Shown here piece after piece: positions 1 to 15,573 of a DNA stretch of 64,000 nt. The translations under genes were made by a program, and so were the position numbers. How positions within the stretch are numbered: position 1 is the first letter of the stretch; every line of letters begins with the position of its first letter. The stretch lies in assembly GCA_026929865.2 (NCBI GenBank), contig CM049398.1, positions 18,141,501 through 18,205,500 of the forward strand. The letters run 5' to 3'. The notes beneath the pieces are model-generated. The model saw only the letters and a program-made list of their open reading frames with translations. It was not told the origin of the DNA and made no database searches. The DNA comes from Hyperoplus lanceolatus. Its lineage: Eukaryota; Chordata; Actinopteri; Uranoscopiformes; Ammodytidae.

Positions 1-3000
1 ATAGTACTTTTTATCCAGTGGTGTACCACCCAAAGGTGCCACTTAAATCTGCCCACACCACGCCCCTTTCCAACTCTTCACATCTACACTGTGTTTTTAT
101 TACTTGCTTTTGGCTATATGTAGCCAATTACTTCAGAGTTAAAATGCCTCACCTGTTGGCCTCACCTCACACAGCGAATACCACCTACAAAGCACCGATG
201 ATATATTATTAAACAGAGAACGCCAAAGCATTAATCAACAAAGGCTCTATTTGCGCTGCGTCTTTTTGTTTTGCTTTGTTTGTGCACTATTAAACTAGGT
301 AGAATTAACAAACTAAAATGTTCTCCTATTGTCTGTATCTTTCATTGATAATTCACAACTTCATGGTCATAAGGGTCCTTGTGAATTATTTTGATCTTTA
401 GTGTGCATGCTACTGCGATCCTGCCTGTAAGGTAGTAATTTCAAAGCAATAGAAAAAAAGAAAGAGTAGACCACATGTTATTGTTGCCGTTGAGATGAAT
501 TGGTGTAATTGCCCGTCGCCTTCTCTGCATAGCGTGACAGAGTACATTGACATAAACCTGCAGGAATTCTCTGATTAAACAACATGCTGTCTTATCACTA
601 AAGGGTACTGCACAGTGTGGCCAGTGATGAAAGCCCTGCAGCTCATAAATAAAAGGATTTTTTTCTTGTTAAGTTTACACAAGGTGAACAACTTTTATTA
701 TATTTTAGCATGCATCTCTTACAGTTCTGCTTGTGTATGAGAAAGGCAAGGGGTTTGTTGAAATGTTTAAAGTGTAGCTTCTTTGTAAACACAATAGTGT
801 ATAGCCCTTCTTTTTTTTTTTGCCTTTTTCAACACTCATAATCTCTTCACCTTTCAGTTCCTACATCAAAAAGGTGAGTTCCAACTAAACATCAACACAG
901 ACTACTAACTTGGCTCGGTAGATGTTTTCATGAGTGCAAAGCTAATTAAAGTATTTGATATCTAAATCTTTCTTTGCTCCGAAGCTGGATATCACGTCAT
1001 GTTAATCTGCCACAGTACATCAATAGAGCCTGTTTGTTGACGTGAAAGGGAATCCCCCTGGATGGTGTTTAAACAAAGCAAAGTTTAATTTTTGCTTTTG
1101 CTGGGCTCACATGATATTTTGCCTAAGCATGCTAGGGAGTGGCATTTTTGTAGGGAAATTTGTTTAGGGGGTTTGGTACATGACACATTTAAAATCAGGA
1201 TATTTTAATTTCCTTATTAGACTAACATACATTCAAAGGTTCGAATTAAAAGTTATATTATCCCAAAACCCTAAAGGTTTGGCTTTCAGGGTATAAAAAA
1301 ATCCTCATAATATGTTTTTTAAAATGTAATCGTCATTACTTGTCACTAATGTCCCACAACCAGCTGACAACAAAAAATTTGAAGAGAGTAATTTTTTTTA
1401 AACTGCAGCCTTTACCATGACTCATAGTATCCCAGTACACATACATTACATTATGTTATATTTACACCTACTGTATATAGTTGTTTGATATTGGCTTTAT
1501 GCACTCCCCATCATAGTGATGATGTTCAGGATTTTGCCTTCTTCATCAGCCCTTTGATCCCCATACAGCATGGTCTATTGGCAACAATAAAGAATTGAGT
1601 TGGTTGAGGTGATTGGAGTTATGCCACTTCATCGGGATACCGAAACATGATGAATATCTATTTGATTTAATGAGTCATTAATACTGACTTTCATTGGCAA
1701 CTCCTTGCACACTTAGTGAAGGCCTTCAGAAGTTATGTGCACTGTCATTTGCACTGATAAGCACACTACTCTCAACATGAATCACGCAGGTACCACCCAT
1801 GGCTTTAACTGATCTCCGAATCATCACAGATCTGCACCGGTGATTATGAGCTGGGCGGGGAAGTTACAAAAGCTTTGTTCCAACTTAAGTATTTCACACT
1901 GCCTGTTGTGTCTGCACTCTGTTTGCGCTGTAGATGGGTGTGCTGTGTAATGTGCCTGCTTTGACTTGACTGGAGTATAGGCAGCCATATGTAAATGTGA
2001 ATTTAAAAAAATAAATACTTTTCTCGTATTTGTTTTTGCCATTCAAACAGCAATGTCTGAAAACTCTTTGAATGAGTGTCTTCTGCAAAATTCTCATTAA
2101 AAGAGATGGATTTTCCTCTTTCCTCACATGTTTTGACCCTTTTCTAACTTAATTTATTTCTAGGAATCCCTCTCAGCATGCGCCCTTACAAGGGATTAAG
2201 CTAAAAGGGCAGTGTATGTGCGATTGTGCGTGTGTGCATACATGCGTGCATGTGTGTGCTTGTGTGTGTGTCTGTGCTGTCAACAGGCCTGTCCAATATT
2301 GAAGTCTTGCAGCACGAAGCCGTGGATGATCTATGGCCTGGTATCATGGTAATCTGTATGAAATACAAAACACATGGTGTGTCATACATTAAGTCTGTAT
2401 ACCTGGCATTTCAAGTGATTTTTTTCTATATTTAAACACATGATGATTTTCCATTTAACTTTTTTAAACTGCACCACAGATCAGAGGTGATCAGAGAATG
2501 AGTCAAGGGCTTTTTTTCCATGCTGACCAGACAAAAGAGTAGCCTAAACCTGGTTCTTGTGAACACACGTGCAGACAAAGCCCTGCTTGTGGGAGAGAGG
2601 CAGTTAAATCATCATGGATGTCCCTCTGACTCCCACATTCAAGAATTCCCATTTCTCGTTTGAACCACTGGACTGTGAGGACACAAGCTAGATTTACTGA
2701 CGACAGTTATATTCCTAGCAAGAATGGCTAGAAGTCAAAGGTCAAAAGCAAGTGTTGACCCCTGAATTCTGGTCATGCATTTTTGCGTCAGCGACTACTC
2801 TTGGCAGGGGAAATAAAGGGCGTCACATGGTGTAAATCTGGGCACGTAACATAATTCTCTTTGAAAAAACACGCTGCCTGTAGCAGGGGACTCTGCAAAT
2901 AACTGCCTTTAATTGAGCTTCCCCCTCGTCCTTCCTTAAAATGGCATTGTTGATGTTTTTGGTCTAGTTATGAGAAATACCCAACCAAAAAACATACAAT

Positions 3001-3616
3001 TTGGTTTAACAGCTACAGTTTTTTTTACAAGGTAGGAAGACCTCACACAGCCACAAGGCTCTGACACATCTGCGCTATGTCCTGATAAAATTAATGTTAT
3101 CATAAAATGCTTTCTGCAGGATACATATGACTCATTCAAGTGAGAAATAGAAGGTGTCAGCGCTGTCGTACTTAAGATCAGGAGTCAGTCTGTCACCAAA
3201 AAAAAAAACAATCTCAATCAAAGGCTAATAATTATCTTTAGACCATGCACTAAAGAAATGTAATTATATATTTTTTTTAAACGCCAACTCAAGCGTTTCT
3301 TTTCTTGGGCTTGTCCCTGACTCCATTTAGCCTACACAGGTCTTGATGATGATGCTCTCTCCACTAAACAAGGAGCGCCCCCTTAATTTGAGGTGGTTTT
3401 GACAGGTTCTGAAACAAAAAATGTATTATCCTGAACTGGTATAATATCAGTGTCTGAAGTGAATTTATGCTCAACTGTAATCATGTTGTACTATGTTAAC
3501 TTCTTCTAAGCTGAAGCTAGCCTATTAAGGCAAATATCAATACAGTGGAGTTCATTCGCGAAGTAGCCTAGCCTACATCTTATTCAGCAGCTAAACTGCG
3601 GCCATTACCACAAACA
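1..3616. other. Intergenic, no gene recognised
   Basis: This AT-rich stretch contains only short chance open frames. I see no splice-consistent coding segments, no RNA gene and no clear transposon termini. A short imperfect TG-rich tract lies near 2216-2275 and a few T homopolymers occur (for example near 811-821). In human the gene left of OAF is, from memory, TRIM29; nothing resembling a RING/B-box/SPRY protein is visible here. Confidence 0.6.
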
Positions 3617-3689
3617 GTTACCCTGAAAATCCAGACTCGCCGCTGGCAAATGCGCTCAGCAATTTAGATTTCTGGATTTCCAGGCTAAC
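3617..3689. mobile_element. Very short MITE-like inverted repeat
   Basis: About 73 bp bounded by imperfect inverted ends: left GTTACCCTGAAAATCCAGA and right TCTGGATTTCCAGGCTAAC. The TAGCCTGG-type terminus is shared with the larger element at 11302-11676, so both may be non-autonomous derivatives of one hAT-like family. A possible target duplication around AACAG flanks it but is not clean. No coding capacity. Confidence 0.45.
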
Positions 3690-4236
3690 CAACAGTGCCA
3701 GAAGGATTAAAACACAAGGCAGGACATGACTGCTTATCAGCCGTAGCCTATTTCTTAAACCCATAAGACCCACACGTTCAGATTTTTAAGGCGCTACTAC
3801 TTTTATGATGAAATTTAATTTTACATGGCACTAATTAGCTTGAAGGTAAAATAGGATATCTAAGGTTTTTTGCGCAAATTAGGCCCGGAGTATCCGAAAT
3901 TTAGCATCACATCATTGTTAATTTTCTGTAGACTATGCCTAGTTGGTTACATGCCATAAATTAATTTTACTCACCACTTCAATGAATTGGCACATTACTT
4001 TGAAAATGACCGACGTTATCTTCTGTTTGTTTCATAGTGCTGACGAACAGGCTTCACATATCTGCGGTCAAGAACTTGGATTTTGATCGAATTTGGATCT
4101 TGATGCGCGTCTATTTGCGCCATTACGTTTCGTTTCGCACACCGGTACCACAAGAGCAAGAATTGACAGGCAATGATTATTTTAGAATTAAACCAACTCC
4201 TCAATTTGGCACATTGTTCTAACTGTGGCACATAGG

Positions 4237-5668
4237 TATGGAATGAAATCAGTATCAATATTAATGAACGCACATAGAAGGATTCACACTTTATATATAA
4301 ATGACTCTCTTCTCACAAATACATTTCAATGCACACACAAATGAAAACCGTCATATATAAATGTAAAATAAATCCATCTATAAGAAAAACGTTTCACAAA
4401 CACATTTCCGATCCACACACAAATGTGTATTGTTTTAAATAAATGTTATATAAATCCATAAATATATTAATTTAAAAAAGATTTGCAATTTTTTGCATTT
4501 GCATATATACAAACTGTTACATTTGAATTTATAAAATGCTTTTAATTTGTGAACTTCCTTGCATTCATGTGTGAATTGGTCTGTATTTGTGTGTGGAATT
4601 ATGAGACTCCCCTGACTTCGCTGGTTTCACATATGTGTTTTTTTCAACCAGGAACTACCTATAGCCAATCGGATGTCTTCCTCGTTTTCAGCCAATCACA
4701 TGAGCGCAGTCTCACAAGGGTCCGTTTACGCCCAGAGACAGAGGACGGTACGGCACGACTGAATGAGCTCAACCTCAATGCATTATTTTTAAAACTGCTG
4801 TGGAGTTTTTTTGCAGTGGACCACGTTTTTGGTGAATCATAAACGAGTCACCAACAATTCCAGAATTTGCAGCATCCATTTCTCCAAAGAAGAGTTTAGT
4901 AACTTTGGCTAGAAGGCTGCTGGCTTTGCAAAGCGACTATGTCTAGCTGATGCCTGCTGGAGCTTCCTTTCTTTACTTCAGACATCACCGACCCCGTGCT
5001 GATTGCCGATCATGTAAGTCACTTATCAGCTTAGCTGTACATTACATTTTATTGTCTCATTAGCTTTAGTTATGCTACTACAGTGTATTTCACTTGTGTG
5101 TGTTGCTAACATTTAGCCCTAGGCCCAGTGCTTGAAGCTAACGTAGCTAACGTTGTTATCATAGTAGCCTACTACCGAATGTTTATTTTTAGCAGGTCAT
5201 GCTAGCTACCTTGATGACAATCACACAAAATATGGCCACTGAATTAAGAATTATATTATACCCTAACAGAATATCTCTGTATTACAGCATTACAGACAGC
5301 CTGTGCCAGAGTGAATGCTAGTGTTGAGGGCTAATGCGACATTGAGCCTGAACCTCTCATCTCAACCCGGGACCCTGGAAGACAGACGATGTGACCTACC
5401 CCTGCAGTAGTTAAAGAACCGTGGAGAAGAAAAGGAACAGAGGTATGATGAAGAATCTACTCATGCTAATGTAGTTAAAGATATCCTAAACTACATAGAA
5501 CTCTCTGTATATTCTATTTGATTGTTTCACTTAATAAGCTTATTAGGTGAACAAGCAGACTGCATTTATTCTTCTCATAAGGACAGTTTTCTTCTGTGTC
5601 ATCATTGTAAATATATTCAATTTCTTCTTAAAAGCAGAAACAAGGTTTTACTCAAAGACATCTTGAAG
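4237..5668 (+). repeat. Left arm of the 4.0-kb inverted repeat
   Basis: The arm begins at the CATAGG target duplication and runs to the CTTGAAG at 5662-5668, where similarity to the right arm stops. It includes the A/T-rich outer block with repeated 'cacacacaaatg' motifs and an inner, less AT-rich block containing the segment GGGACCCTGGAAGACAGACG near 5369. Confidence 0.75.
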
Positions 5669-6551
5669 CTCAGCCCACTGTACCAGACCTCCAACTTGGA
5701 AGTCTTCAAGGTGTTGTCCAGGAGTGTCCTCTGGTTGTCTCATTTTCATACTTTGGATGCAGATCAGGTACTTATGAATACATATGCTAATCTTATAGTG
5801 TATGTACAATAAATGACCAATAAACAATTAACAAACAACATATTGTACTTGCAGGTGTTCCCGTGGAGAGTGCCAGACGACAGTAACTATTTGAAATTGT
5901 ATGTCACAGTTTGTAACATTGGTGTGCAGTAAATAATAAATGTATTATACCTCTCAAATCTCTATCTATATTCTGTGATGGCTTACCTTGGCTGAAGGAG
6001 CATAAACTAAATTACTTTTACTATGAAAAACATTGTTGCTGTACCAGTGCATGTCCCTTTACAATAATACTTTCTCCAGGTCAGGAACGAGGTGCTTCAG
6101 GAGCCTCCAAGGTGCAGGACGCTTCTTCAAGGCCTTGAACCAAATGTTTCTCAACCCTTATGCCTTAGAAGCTGCTCTACAGGGCACATTATGCAACCCT
6201 GCCTTTGAGAGGGAAAGCAACTTACTAGATAACTCAATATCCATCATTCTTCAATAATACTGTATCTACTATTTGAAAATGCTTCATCATTTATTACACT
6301 TCAATTATATTATAATTATTTTAAAATGCATAAATACACATGCACACAGCGTTGAATGAAAATATGTGAGGCTTTATTTAAAGAGTTTGAAGTCAGTAGG
6401 TCTTTGAGCAGGACACTTCCACAAAAACACGTTGTCCTTTCTCGTCCAGTTCTTGATAACTGCAACACAAAAGCACAGTGACAGAAAATAGGTAAAGGTT
6501 TGCTTATGGTTAACACACACAGGCCTGGCTAACTGTTGTCAAATGATCTAC

Positions 6552-6770
6552 AGTGGGTTGCAAAAGTATTCATACCACTTGAACTTATTTTACAAGCCAC
6601 ACTTTTCAGTTTTTTTATTTATTTAAATATAAAAAAATTAAAACTATGTATCATCACATCACAATTATAAGCAATGCTGTGTTGGTTTATTACATGAAAT
6701 CCCCATAAAATAAATGTACGTGTGATTTATCCATGTGGAAAGGTCTAAGGGTTATGAATACTTTTGTGAG
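6552..6770. mobile_element. Tc1/mariner-like end nested in the inverted-repeat spacer
   Basis: The sequence CAGTGGGTTGCAAAAGTATT (from 6552, preceded by TA) is a typical fish Tc1-type terminal repeat. A matching inverted segment, GGTTATGAATACTTTTGTGA, occurs near 6749-6768 before the right arm begins. The outermost bases of the right end are missing, so this is a short truncated non-autonomous copy. It lies only in the spacer of the 4.0-kb element, so it is probably a later insertion there. Confidence 0.5.
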
Positions 6771-6784
6771 ATTGTGAAGATGCA

Positions 6785-8250
6785 CTTCGAGATGTCTTTG
6801 AGTAAAACCTTGTTTCTGCTTTTAAGAAGAAATTGAATATGTTTACAATGATGACAGAAGAAAACTGTCCTTATGAGAAGAATAAATGCAGTCTGCTTGT
6901 TCACCTAATAAGCTTATTAAGTGAAACAATCAAATAGAATATACAGAGAGTTCTATGCAGTTTAGGATATCTTTAACTACATTAGCATGAGTAGATTCTT
7001 CATCATACCTCTGTTCCTTTTCTTCTCCATGGTTCTTTAACTACTGCAGGGGTAGGTCACATCGTCTGTCTTCCAGGGTCCCGGGTTGAGATGAGAGGTT
7101 CAGGCTCAATGTCGCATTAGCCCTCAACACTAGCATTCACTCTGGCACAGGCTGTCTGTAATGCTGTAATACAGAGATATTCTGTTAGGGTATAATATAA
7201 TTCTTAATTCAGTGGCCATATTTTGTGTGATTGTCATCAAGCTAGCTAGCATGACCTGCTAAAAATAAACATTCGGTAGTAGGCTACTATGATAACAACG
7301 TTAGCTACGTTAGCTTCAAGCACTGGGCCTAGGGCTAAATGTTAGCAACACACACAAGTGGAATACACTGTAGTAGCATAACTAAAGCTAATGAGACAAT
7401 AAAATGTAATGTACAGCTAAGCTGATAAGTGACTTACATGATCGGCAATCAGCACGGGGTCGGTGATGTCTGAAGTAAAGAAAGGCAGCTCCAGCAAGCA
7501 TCAGCTAGACATAGTCGCTTTGCAAAGCCAGCAGCCTTCTAGCCAAAGTTACTAAACTCTTCTTTGGAGAAATGGATGCTGCAAATTCTGGAATTGTTGG
7601 TGACTCGTTTATGATTCACCAAAAACGTGGTCCACTGCGGCAAAACAACTCCACGGCAGTTTTAAAAATAATGCATTGAGGTTGAGCTCATTCAGTCGTG
7701 CTGTACTGTCCTCTGTCTCTGGGCGTAAACGGACCCTTGTGAGACTGCGCTCATGTGATTGGCTGAAAACGAGGAAGACATCCGATTGGCTATAGGTAGT
7801 TCCTGGTTGAAAAAAACACATTTGTGAAACCAGTGAAGTCAGGGGAGTCTCATAATTCCACACACAAATACAGACCAATTCACACATGAATGCAAGGAAG
7901 TTCACAAATTAAAAGCATTTTGTAAATTCAAATGTAACAGTTTGTATATAAATGTAACAACATCCAAACACATTTTTGATGAAAATTGCAAATCTTTTTT
8001 AAATTAATATATTTATGGATTTATATAACATTTATTTAAAACAATACACATTTGTGTGTGGATCGGAAATGTGTTTGTGAAACGTTTTTCTTATAGATGG
8101 ATTTATTTTACATTTATATATGACGGTTTTCATTTGTGTGTGCATTGAAATGTATTTGTGAGAAGAGAGTCATTTATATATAAATCACAAAATACAAGTG
8201 TGAATCCTTCTATGTGCATTCATTAATATTGATACTGATTTCATTCCATA
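6785..8250 (-). repeat. Right arm of the 4.0-kb inverted repeat
   Basis: This is the inverted counterpart of the left arm, carrying a few short indels (for example extra bases near 7950-7975 and 8185-8200 relative to the left arm). It ends at CATTCCATA immediately before the CATAGG duplication. Confidence 0.75.
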
Positions 8251-8259
8251 CATAGGGGC

Positions 8260-9360
8260 AGCCACCAGCAGGTGGTATAATACCATACCACCATTTTAAT
8301 TCATTAGATAGAGTAGACTATAACCACCTTCCGTATCCTTCATGTCCATGTGCTTCTGAAACATACAATTCAAACAATATGGAGGGGCTTACTCAGCCTA
8401 CTTTTAACTAAAACGTTTCTTTAGGCCTATAATAAATAAGAAATTAGTTCTGTATTGTAGCTGCCTTATTTCTCCTGATTTTTTTTAAATCAACTTTATT
8501 GAACAATTCTCATTACATAAATGAAAAGTACTCCATAAATCTTATCTTCTTACTGTATACATAAAAATACAATAAAAATGTAATATACATACATGCATAT
8601 AGACATATATACATACATATATTAAACAATAAAAATAAACAGCACAATACCAAAAATAAAAATAAAAAACATCATTCTTCCTCAAAAAGATGTTTATATA
8701 TATTGATAGTTTTGTTACTTTTTTTTTAGTATAAATTAGTGCCAATGTTTTAATATACTCCTGATTTATTTTTGTTTATCATCTTAAGAGCAACCATACA
8801 TCATCAATCATAATGTCACATGTCAGCACCACGCCATAGCCTAGCCAGCCTACAGAGATTGTTCCCTGGCCACAGGAGTGTTTAACTATCAAAGGCAACA
8901 GTGGCTTAAGTAAATATTGAAAGATTTGATTTCCAAAGAACTGTCCATATAGAGGCTATCTCAGCTCAAGAGTATCAATTTCCTGAATACCAGCATTGTT
9001 TAGTTGGTTTCCCCGGCTTTATCTGCCGCCTCATGCAGGCTTGACCCTTATACTTAAGTTACTTCTGCACCAGTGATACATGTTGTCAGAGAAGGGCTTT
9101 ACCCCCCTGCCTGCATGCTTTTTTTTTAAATGTTTTTTGAGAAAAAGGATGAATTTTTTTCAGTATTACGCAAGAATCTGAACTCTATACAGATTTTGTA
9201 CTTTGCTGATGCCAAGGTCACGAATGCTTAGTCAACCAAATAGACAAATCAGATCAGTCTTTATCAGAGGCAGTATTGCTATTAAGTTTTTTTTACTTTA
9301 TATATTATAAGTAAGTATTTTATTAGTCCATCTAGATACTTTTTTCACAATATTAATACT

Positions 9361-9361
<1 letters not shown>
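8260..9361. other. Intergenic, AT-rich, nothing recognised
   Basis: No gene is visible. The part at 8480-8740 is strongly AT-rich with TACATA-type simple sequence, which generates a meaningless minus-strand open frame. Confidence 0.55.
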
Positions 9362-9414
<53 letters not shown>

Positions 9415-9420
9415 ACACAC
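9362..9420. repeat. (CA)n microsatellite
   Basis: A dinucleotide CA tract with one TA interruption near 9409. Confidence 0.95.
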
Positions 9421-9519
9421 AAACAAACACAGAATAAGAACAGACTGGAACCCACTAGTTTAAGGCAAATTTTAGAAGCGTGCAAGCAACACAAATTGGG
9501 TAATGGAAACATGAGGCTT

Positions 9520-9683
9520 AGTCTTCGCAGTAGACCCGGTTTCGAATCTGACCCTTGGTCAGTTCTCTGCATGTCATTCCCCTCTCTGCCCAATTTCATC
9601 TCTGTCTCTCTGCACTATAAGTGAAGCATTGAAAATGTCACAAATAATTTAAAAAAAAAAAAAAAAAAATTTAAAAAAAAAAA
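9520..9683 (+). mobile_element. 5'-truncated tRNA-derived SINE
   Basis: A B-box-like GGTTTCGAATCTG (from about 9538) is followed by the fish SINE body 'ctctgcatgtcattcccctc' and an A-rich tail ending near 9683. The same body follows the tRNA-like head of the fuller SINE at 55579-55760, which identifies the family. The A-box half of the head is missing or too diverged to see. Confidence 0.7.
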
Positions 9684-10072
9684 GATTATCACGGTCACAG
9701 TCCCTGGTGACTTCATAAATTGACATTTTGTGTGTAAAAAAAAACAGGAGAAATGATCTTATGTTCACGATTTGGGATGCAGCTTTATGTTACTTTAGTT
9801 AAATTGAACTCACATGTAAAAAACATATTTATTTAAAAAACACATGCATTAATGTCATTATACACAGCTTTAATGTTTCCCCTAATTTAAATGAACAGCC
9901 TTCCAAAAACAGACATTTTACTGCTTTGCTGTAAAATGAAGCAGCTCAATTAACAATTCCTTTATTGCACCGGAGAAGCATAAAAAAATTGTGTGGATTC
10001 AACAACACCATCATATCAAGGACATCACAGTGTAACAAATAGTTAACAAATATTTTCAACACTTGATATTGC

Positions 10073-10252
10073 ATGTGAATTGTAACCACATTTTTACTGG
10101 CTGTTGCAGATAGTTAGTAAAACTATATTGTGAACAGAGCAAAATGTTTACTACAAGAAATATGAACAAGTATCACCTATATAAAAGGAAGTTTAATTGC
10201 TAAAGGAAACTGTGTTGAGTGATTCACCTCAGTTTGACTCCCAGCAACCTTC
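10073..10252 (+). repeat. Direct repeat, copy 1 (about 175 bp)
   Basis: The segment from ATGTGAATTGTAACCACA to CTCCCAGCAACCTT recurs in the same orientation at 12498-12677 with few differences. It includes the shared block CCTATATAAAAGGAAGT. It is not coding; it is either a local segmental duplication or two copies of an unrecognised repeat. Confidence 0.8.
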
Positions 10253-10791
10253 AAGACGCAATAATGAGTATAATAATGTCAGGACAAGAAGACATTAACT
10301 CAATGTTGCATCTGACAGTCGGAAAATGTAAGTCGCAGTGCCTGAAAGAAGAGGCCCTCACCACTTTGTTTACAGTGTGATAATCTGGAGCAGGCATCTT
10401 GATTGTGTGCTGGCAAAACTTCAGAGGCTGTGACGTGACTGCAGGTCCACGTGGCAATTACACCAACCTCTTATCTGTGTATAGCCTTTAACAGGCCTAA
10501 AGACAGACGGACATATGGAATACAGTTACAAAAACTAAAAATGACACTCGCAAAGACTTGGGTTACGGTTTGCTCTAAGTGATGCTCATCTATTTTCCGA
10601 GATTTACCAAAAAAAATAAAAAAATACTATTTGATATTATTTACAAATAAATGCTGGCAATTGAATGGCTTGTGGCACAGGATTGATTAACTTTATAATT
10701 GACTGTTCAACTTGCAATATCACAGTTTTTGGGCCACTTCGGGGCAGCAAAATAAGCTGTAAAACAATACTGACAAATCTTCACCTTTTAA

Positions 10792-11053
10792 AGCTGGGGT
10801 AGGCTATTTGATTTCTGATTGGTCAAAATTAACATGAGCTGTACACTTTGACCAATCAGAGCGAGGCTCCAATTCTCTGTTCTTATTGGCTGTTGGGACT
10901 GTCCATTCACTTTGGCACAACTTTGTTGGTGTAGAGCGTGTCAGGGAGGGACCATAGGGGAGGGACCAAAGAGAACAAGTTGAGCGGTTGAGGTATTTGG
11001 ATTCGAATCTCTAGCCCAACTGCCATTTTCTCCCCAAATCCTCCACCCCAGCT
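10792..11053. mobile_element. TTAA-target MITE (262 bp)
   Basis: The element is bounded by TTAA at 10788-10791 and 11054-11057. Terminal repeats begin AGCTGGGGTAGG on the left and, read inward from the right, AGCTGGGGTGGAGG. TTAA duplications are characteristic of piggyBac and Kolobok elements. Internally it has short inverted stretches such as TTGACCAATCAGAGC and ATTGGTCAAA. No open frame. Confidence 0.75.
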
Positions 11054-11301
11054 TTAAGTTGATATGGCGAAATAATTAGTCTGGCTGCCATTTGGTCAAA
11101 TGAAACACACACAAAGGAGTGAAAATGTAATTTCCCCCAAAGGAAGTAATTAAAGCATGTCTTCTCTTTCTCTTTCTTCCTCTCTGGCCAAAAGCAACAA
11201 TGATAAAATGCTCTTATTCAGCCGTCAGAATGCCTTGTTTCTTTTGGAGTCTACTCTCAGTTTATGTTGGACATTTTTAAGCCCATGGTGTGCCAAGATG
11301 T

Positions 11302-11676
11302 TAGCCTGGCTCCGCCCGCCCGCCTACTTCCGGCCAAATTTTATTTTCCCTTCAGTAGTCAGTCTGGGTGTACAGCCCATTTCCCAGTTTTGCTGGAGAT
11401 TCGACAGCTGGTCCAATCAGCGAACAGAGCGAGTGGCTGAGAACGATGACGTCGAAGTCGCGCTTCAGTTTCAGTTGCCAGAAGCCGGCTCATGACACAC
11501 GTGACGACCAAACGTTATGCGATTGGTTGGCTAATCCAGAGTGGCACTGGGCAGATCCAATAGTTTTAAACTTTAACAGACACCCGCCTCCATGAGTGAA
11601 CGTTTGCCAATTAAAGCACTGCCAGACCTTCTGTACAAATGAAATGAAGTACGATGGTCTGGTAGCACCAGGCTAC
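11302..11676. mobile_element. hAT-like non-autonomous element (TAGCCTGG ends)
   Basis: The left end is TAGCCTGGCTCC and the right end is CACCAGGCTAC. The flanks CAAGATGT (left) and CGAGATGT (right) form an 8-bp duplication with one mismatch, which fits hAT. The open frames across it are chance. Confidence 0.55.
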
Positions 11677-12497
11677 CGAGATGTCAGTCAGAATTTAATT
11701 TACACTGTTGTTCACAACCGACTTAGAGTCCCTCACAGACAGCCCTTGGTGTATCACAGTTTAGTTCTGCTAGTCAGCAGTGCAGGCTCAAACTTGTCGT
11801 CTCTTTCTTTAATGGCGGTTGCAGAGCCAATCGTATCCCAATAGACATGACGCCTCTTCCTCTCGCCCAAGAGTAAGGACTCTTGCACGGCAGGCTGTAA
11901 TATCAACTAATCTAGAAAATATGAACCTATTGCATGCTGGGAAATTTCCTGCCAACAGAGTGATTGTTTTTGTGTAGAAGACCTCGAGCAAGTAAGCGAT
12001 ATTGGCAGAGTGGAATATTGGTATGATAATTGTAATGGATGGACCCTAAACATCTGGACAAGGCTGAAAGCAACACTACTGTTAGTAGGGGGAAATATCT
12101 ATGCACTATTTATCAACACGTCAGCTTACGGCTGCCAACTATTTTCAAGTACGTTGTGACAATTACTTAGCATCATTCGGGTAATTTGAAATTAGTCAAA
12201 GGACATTTTAAAACTCTGAACCCTAAAATTAAGAATTTTCCTGGAGTTCTATTAAGTACATTGGTTAATGATCCCCTTTTTATTGAACCCTCCCAAAAGT
12301 ATTTTTGATTGTTTTTTAGTCATTCTTACAGAACATATATGACACACACTGTATTAAACACTGTGTGTAATTGGGTCTTATTTCGAGGGGCTTACAATGG
12401 ACACACACAATTATATTGATACAATACTCAAGTATAAGCCGTGAAATTTGTTCAAGGTGACGTTGCAATTCCACTACAGCAGCACACACTGCCAAAC

Positions 12498-12677
12498 ATG
12501 TGAATTTAACCACATTTTTACTGGCTGTTGCAGATAGTTGGTAAAACTGTATATTATGAACAGAGCAAAATGTTTACTACAAGAAATATGAACAAGTATC
12601 ACCTATATAAAAGGAAGTATAATTGCTAAAGGAAACTGTGTTGAGTGATTCACCTCCGTATGACTCCCAGCAACCTT
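12498..12677 (+). repeat. Direct repeat, copy 2 (about 175 bp)
   Basis: Second copy of the segment at 10073-10252, same orientation, about 2.4 kb downstream. The interval between the copies holds two MITEs. Confidence 0.8.
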
Positions 12678-15428
<2,751 letters not shown>

Positions 15429-15573
15429 TTGTGTTTGCAGCAGTTGAGGATTAATGTCCCCATGTGGTATGATCAAAAATCAGATCCAAAATTGTTTATC
15501 TACTCTTTCATACCATTGCTCCTTCATGGAGGCACAAGGTGAAAGGAATATGATGAAATCTAAATTCTGTTAA

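Larger units (their letters stand above)
4237..8250. mobile_element. 4.0-kb inverted-repeat transposon with 1.4-kb arms
   Basis: The unit starts TATGGAATG and ends CATTCCATA, a perfect 9-bp terminal inverted repeat, and is flanked by the 6-bp direct repeat CATAGG (4231-4236 and 8251-8256). The left arm (4237-5668) reappears inverted as the right arm (6785-8250) with only scattered differences, around a roughly 1.1-kb spacer. The arms carry no convincing gene. Mirror-image 97- and 98-residue open frames at 4549-4842 and 7609-7905 are simply the two arms. The frame running from the left arm into the spacer (near 5640-5770) contains LSPLYQTSNLEVF, which resembles from memory proteins encoded by unnamed teleost repeats; I cannot assign a superfamily. 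A 6-bp duplication would fit few known groups. It could be a fold-back element or one copy that acquired a second inverted copy. Confidence 0.75.

Noticed and set aside
4549-4842. A 97-codon open frame mirrored by a 98-codon frame at 7609-7905, apparently conserved
   Set aside because: The two are the arms of one inverted repeat, so conservation reflects DNA similarity. No domain or initiation context supports a protein.
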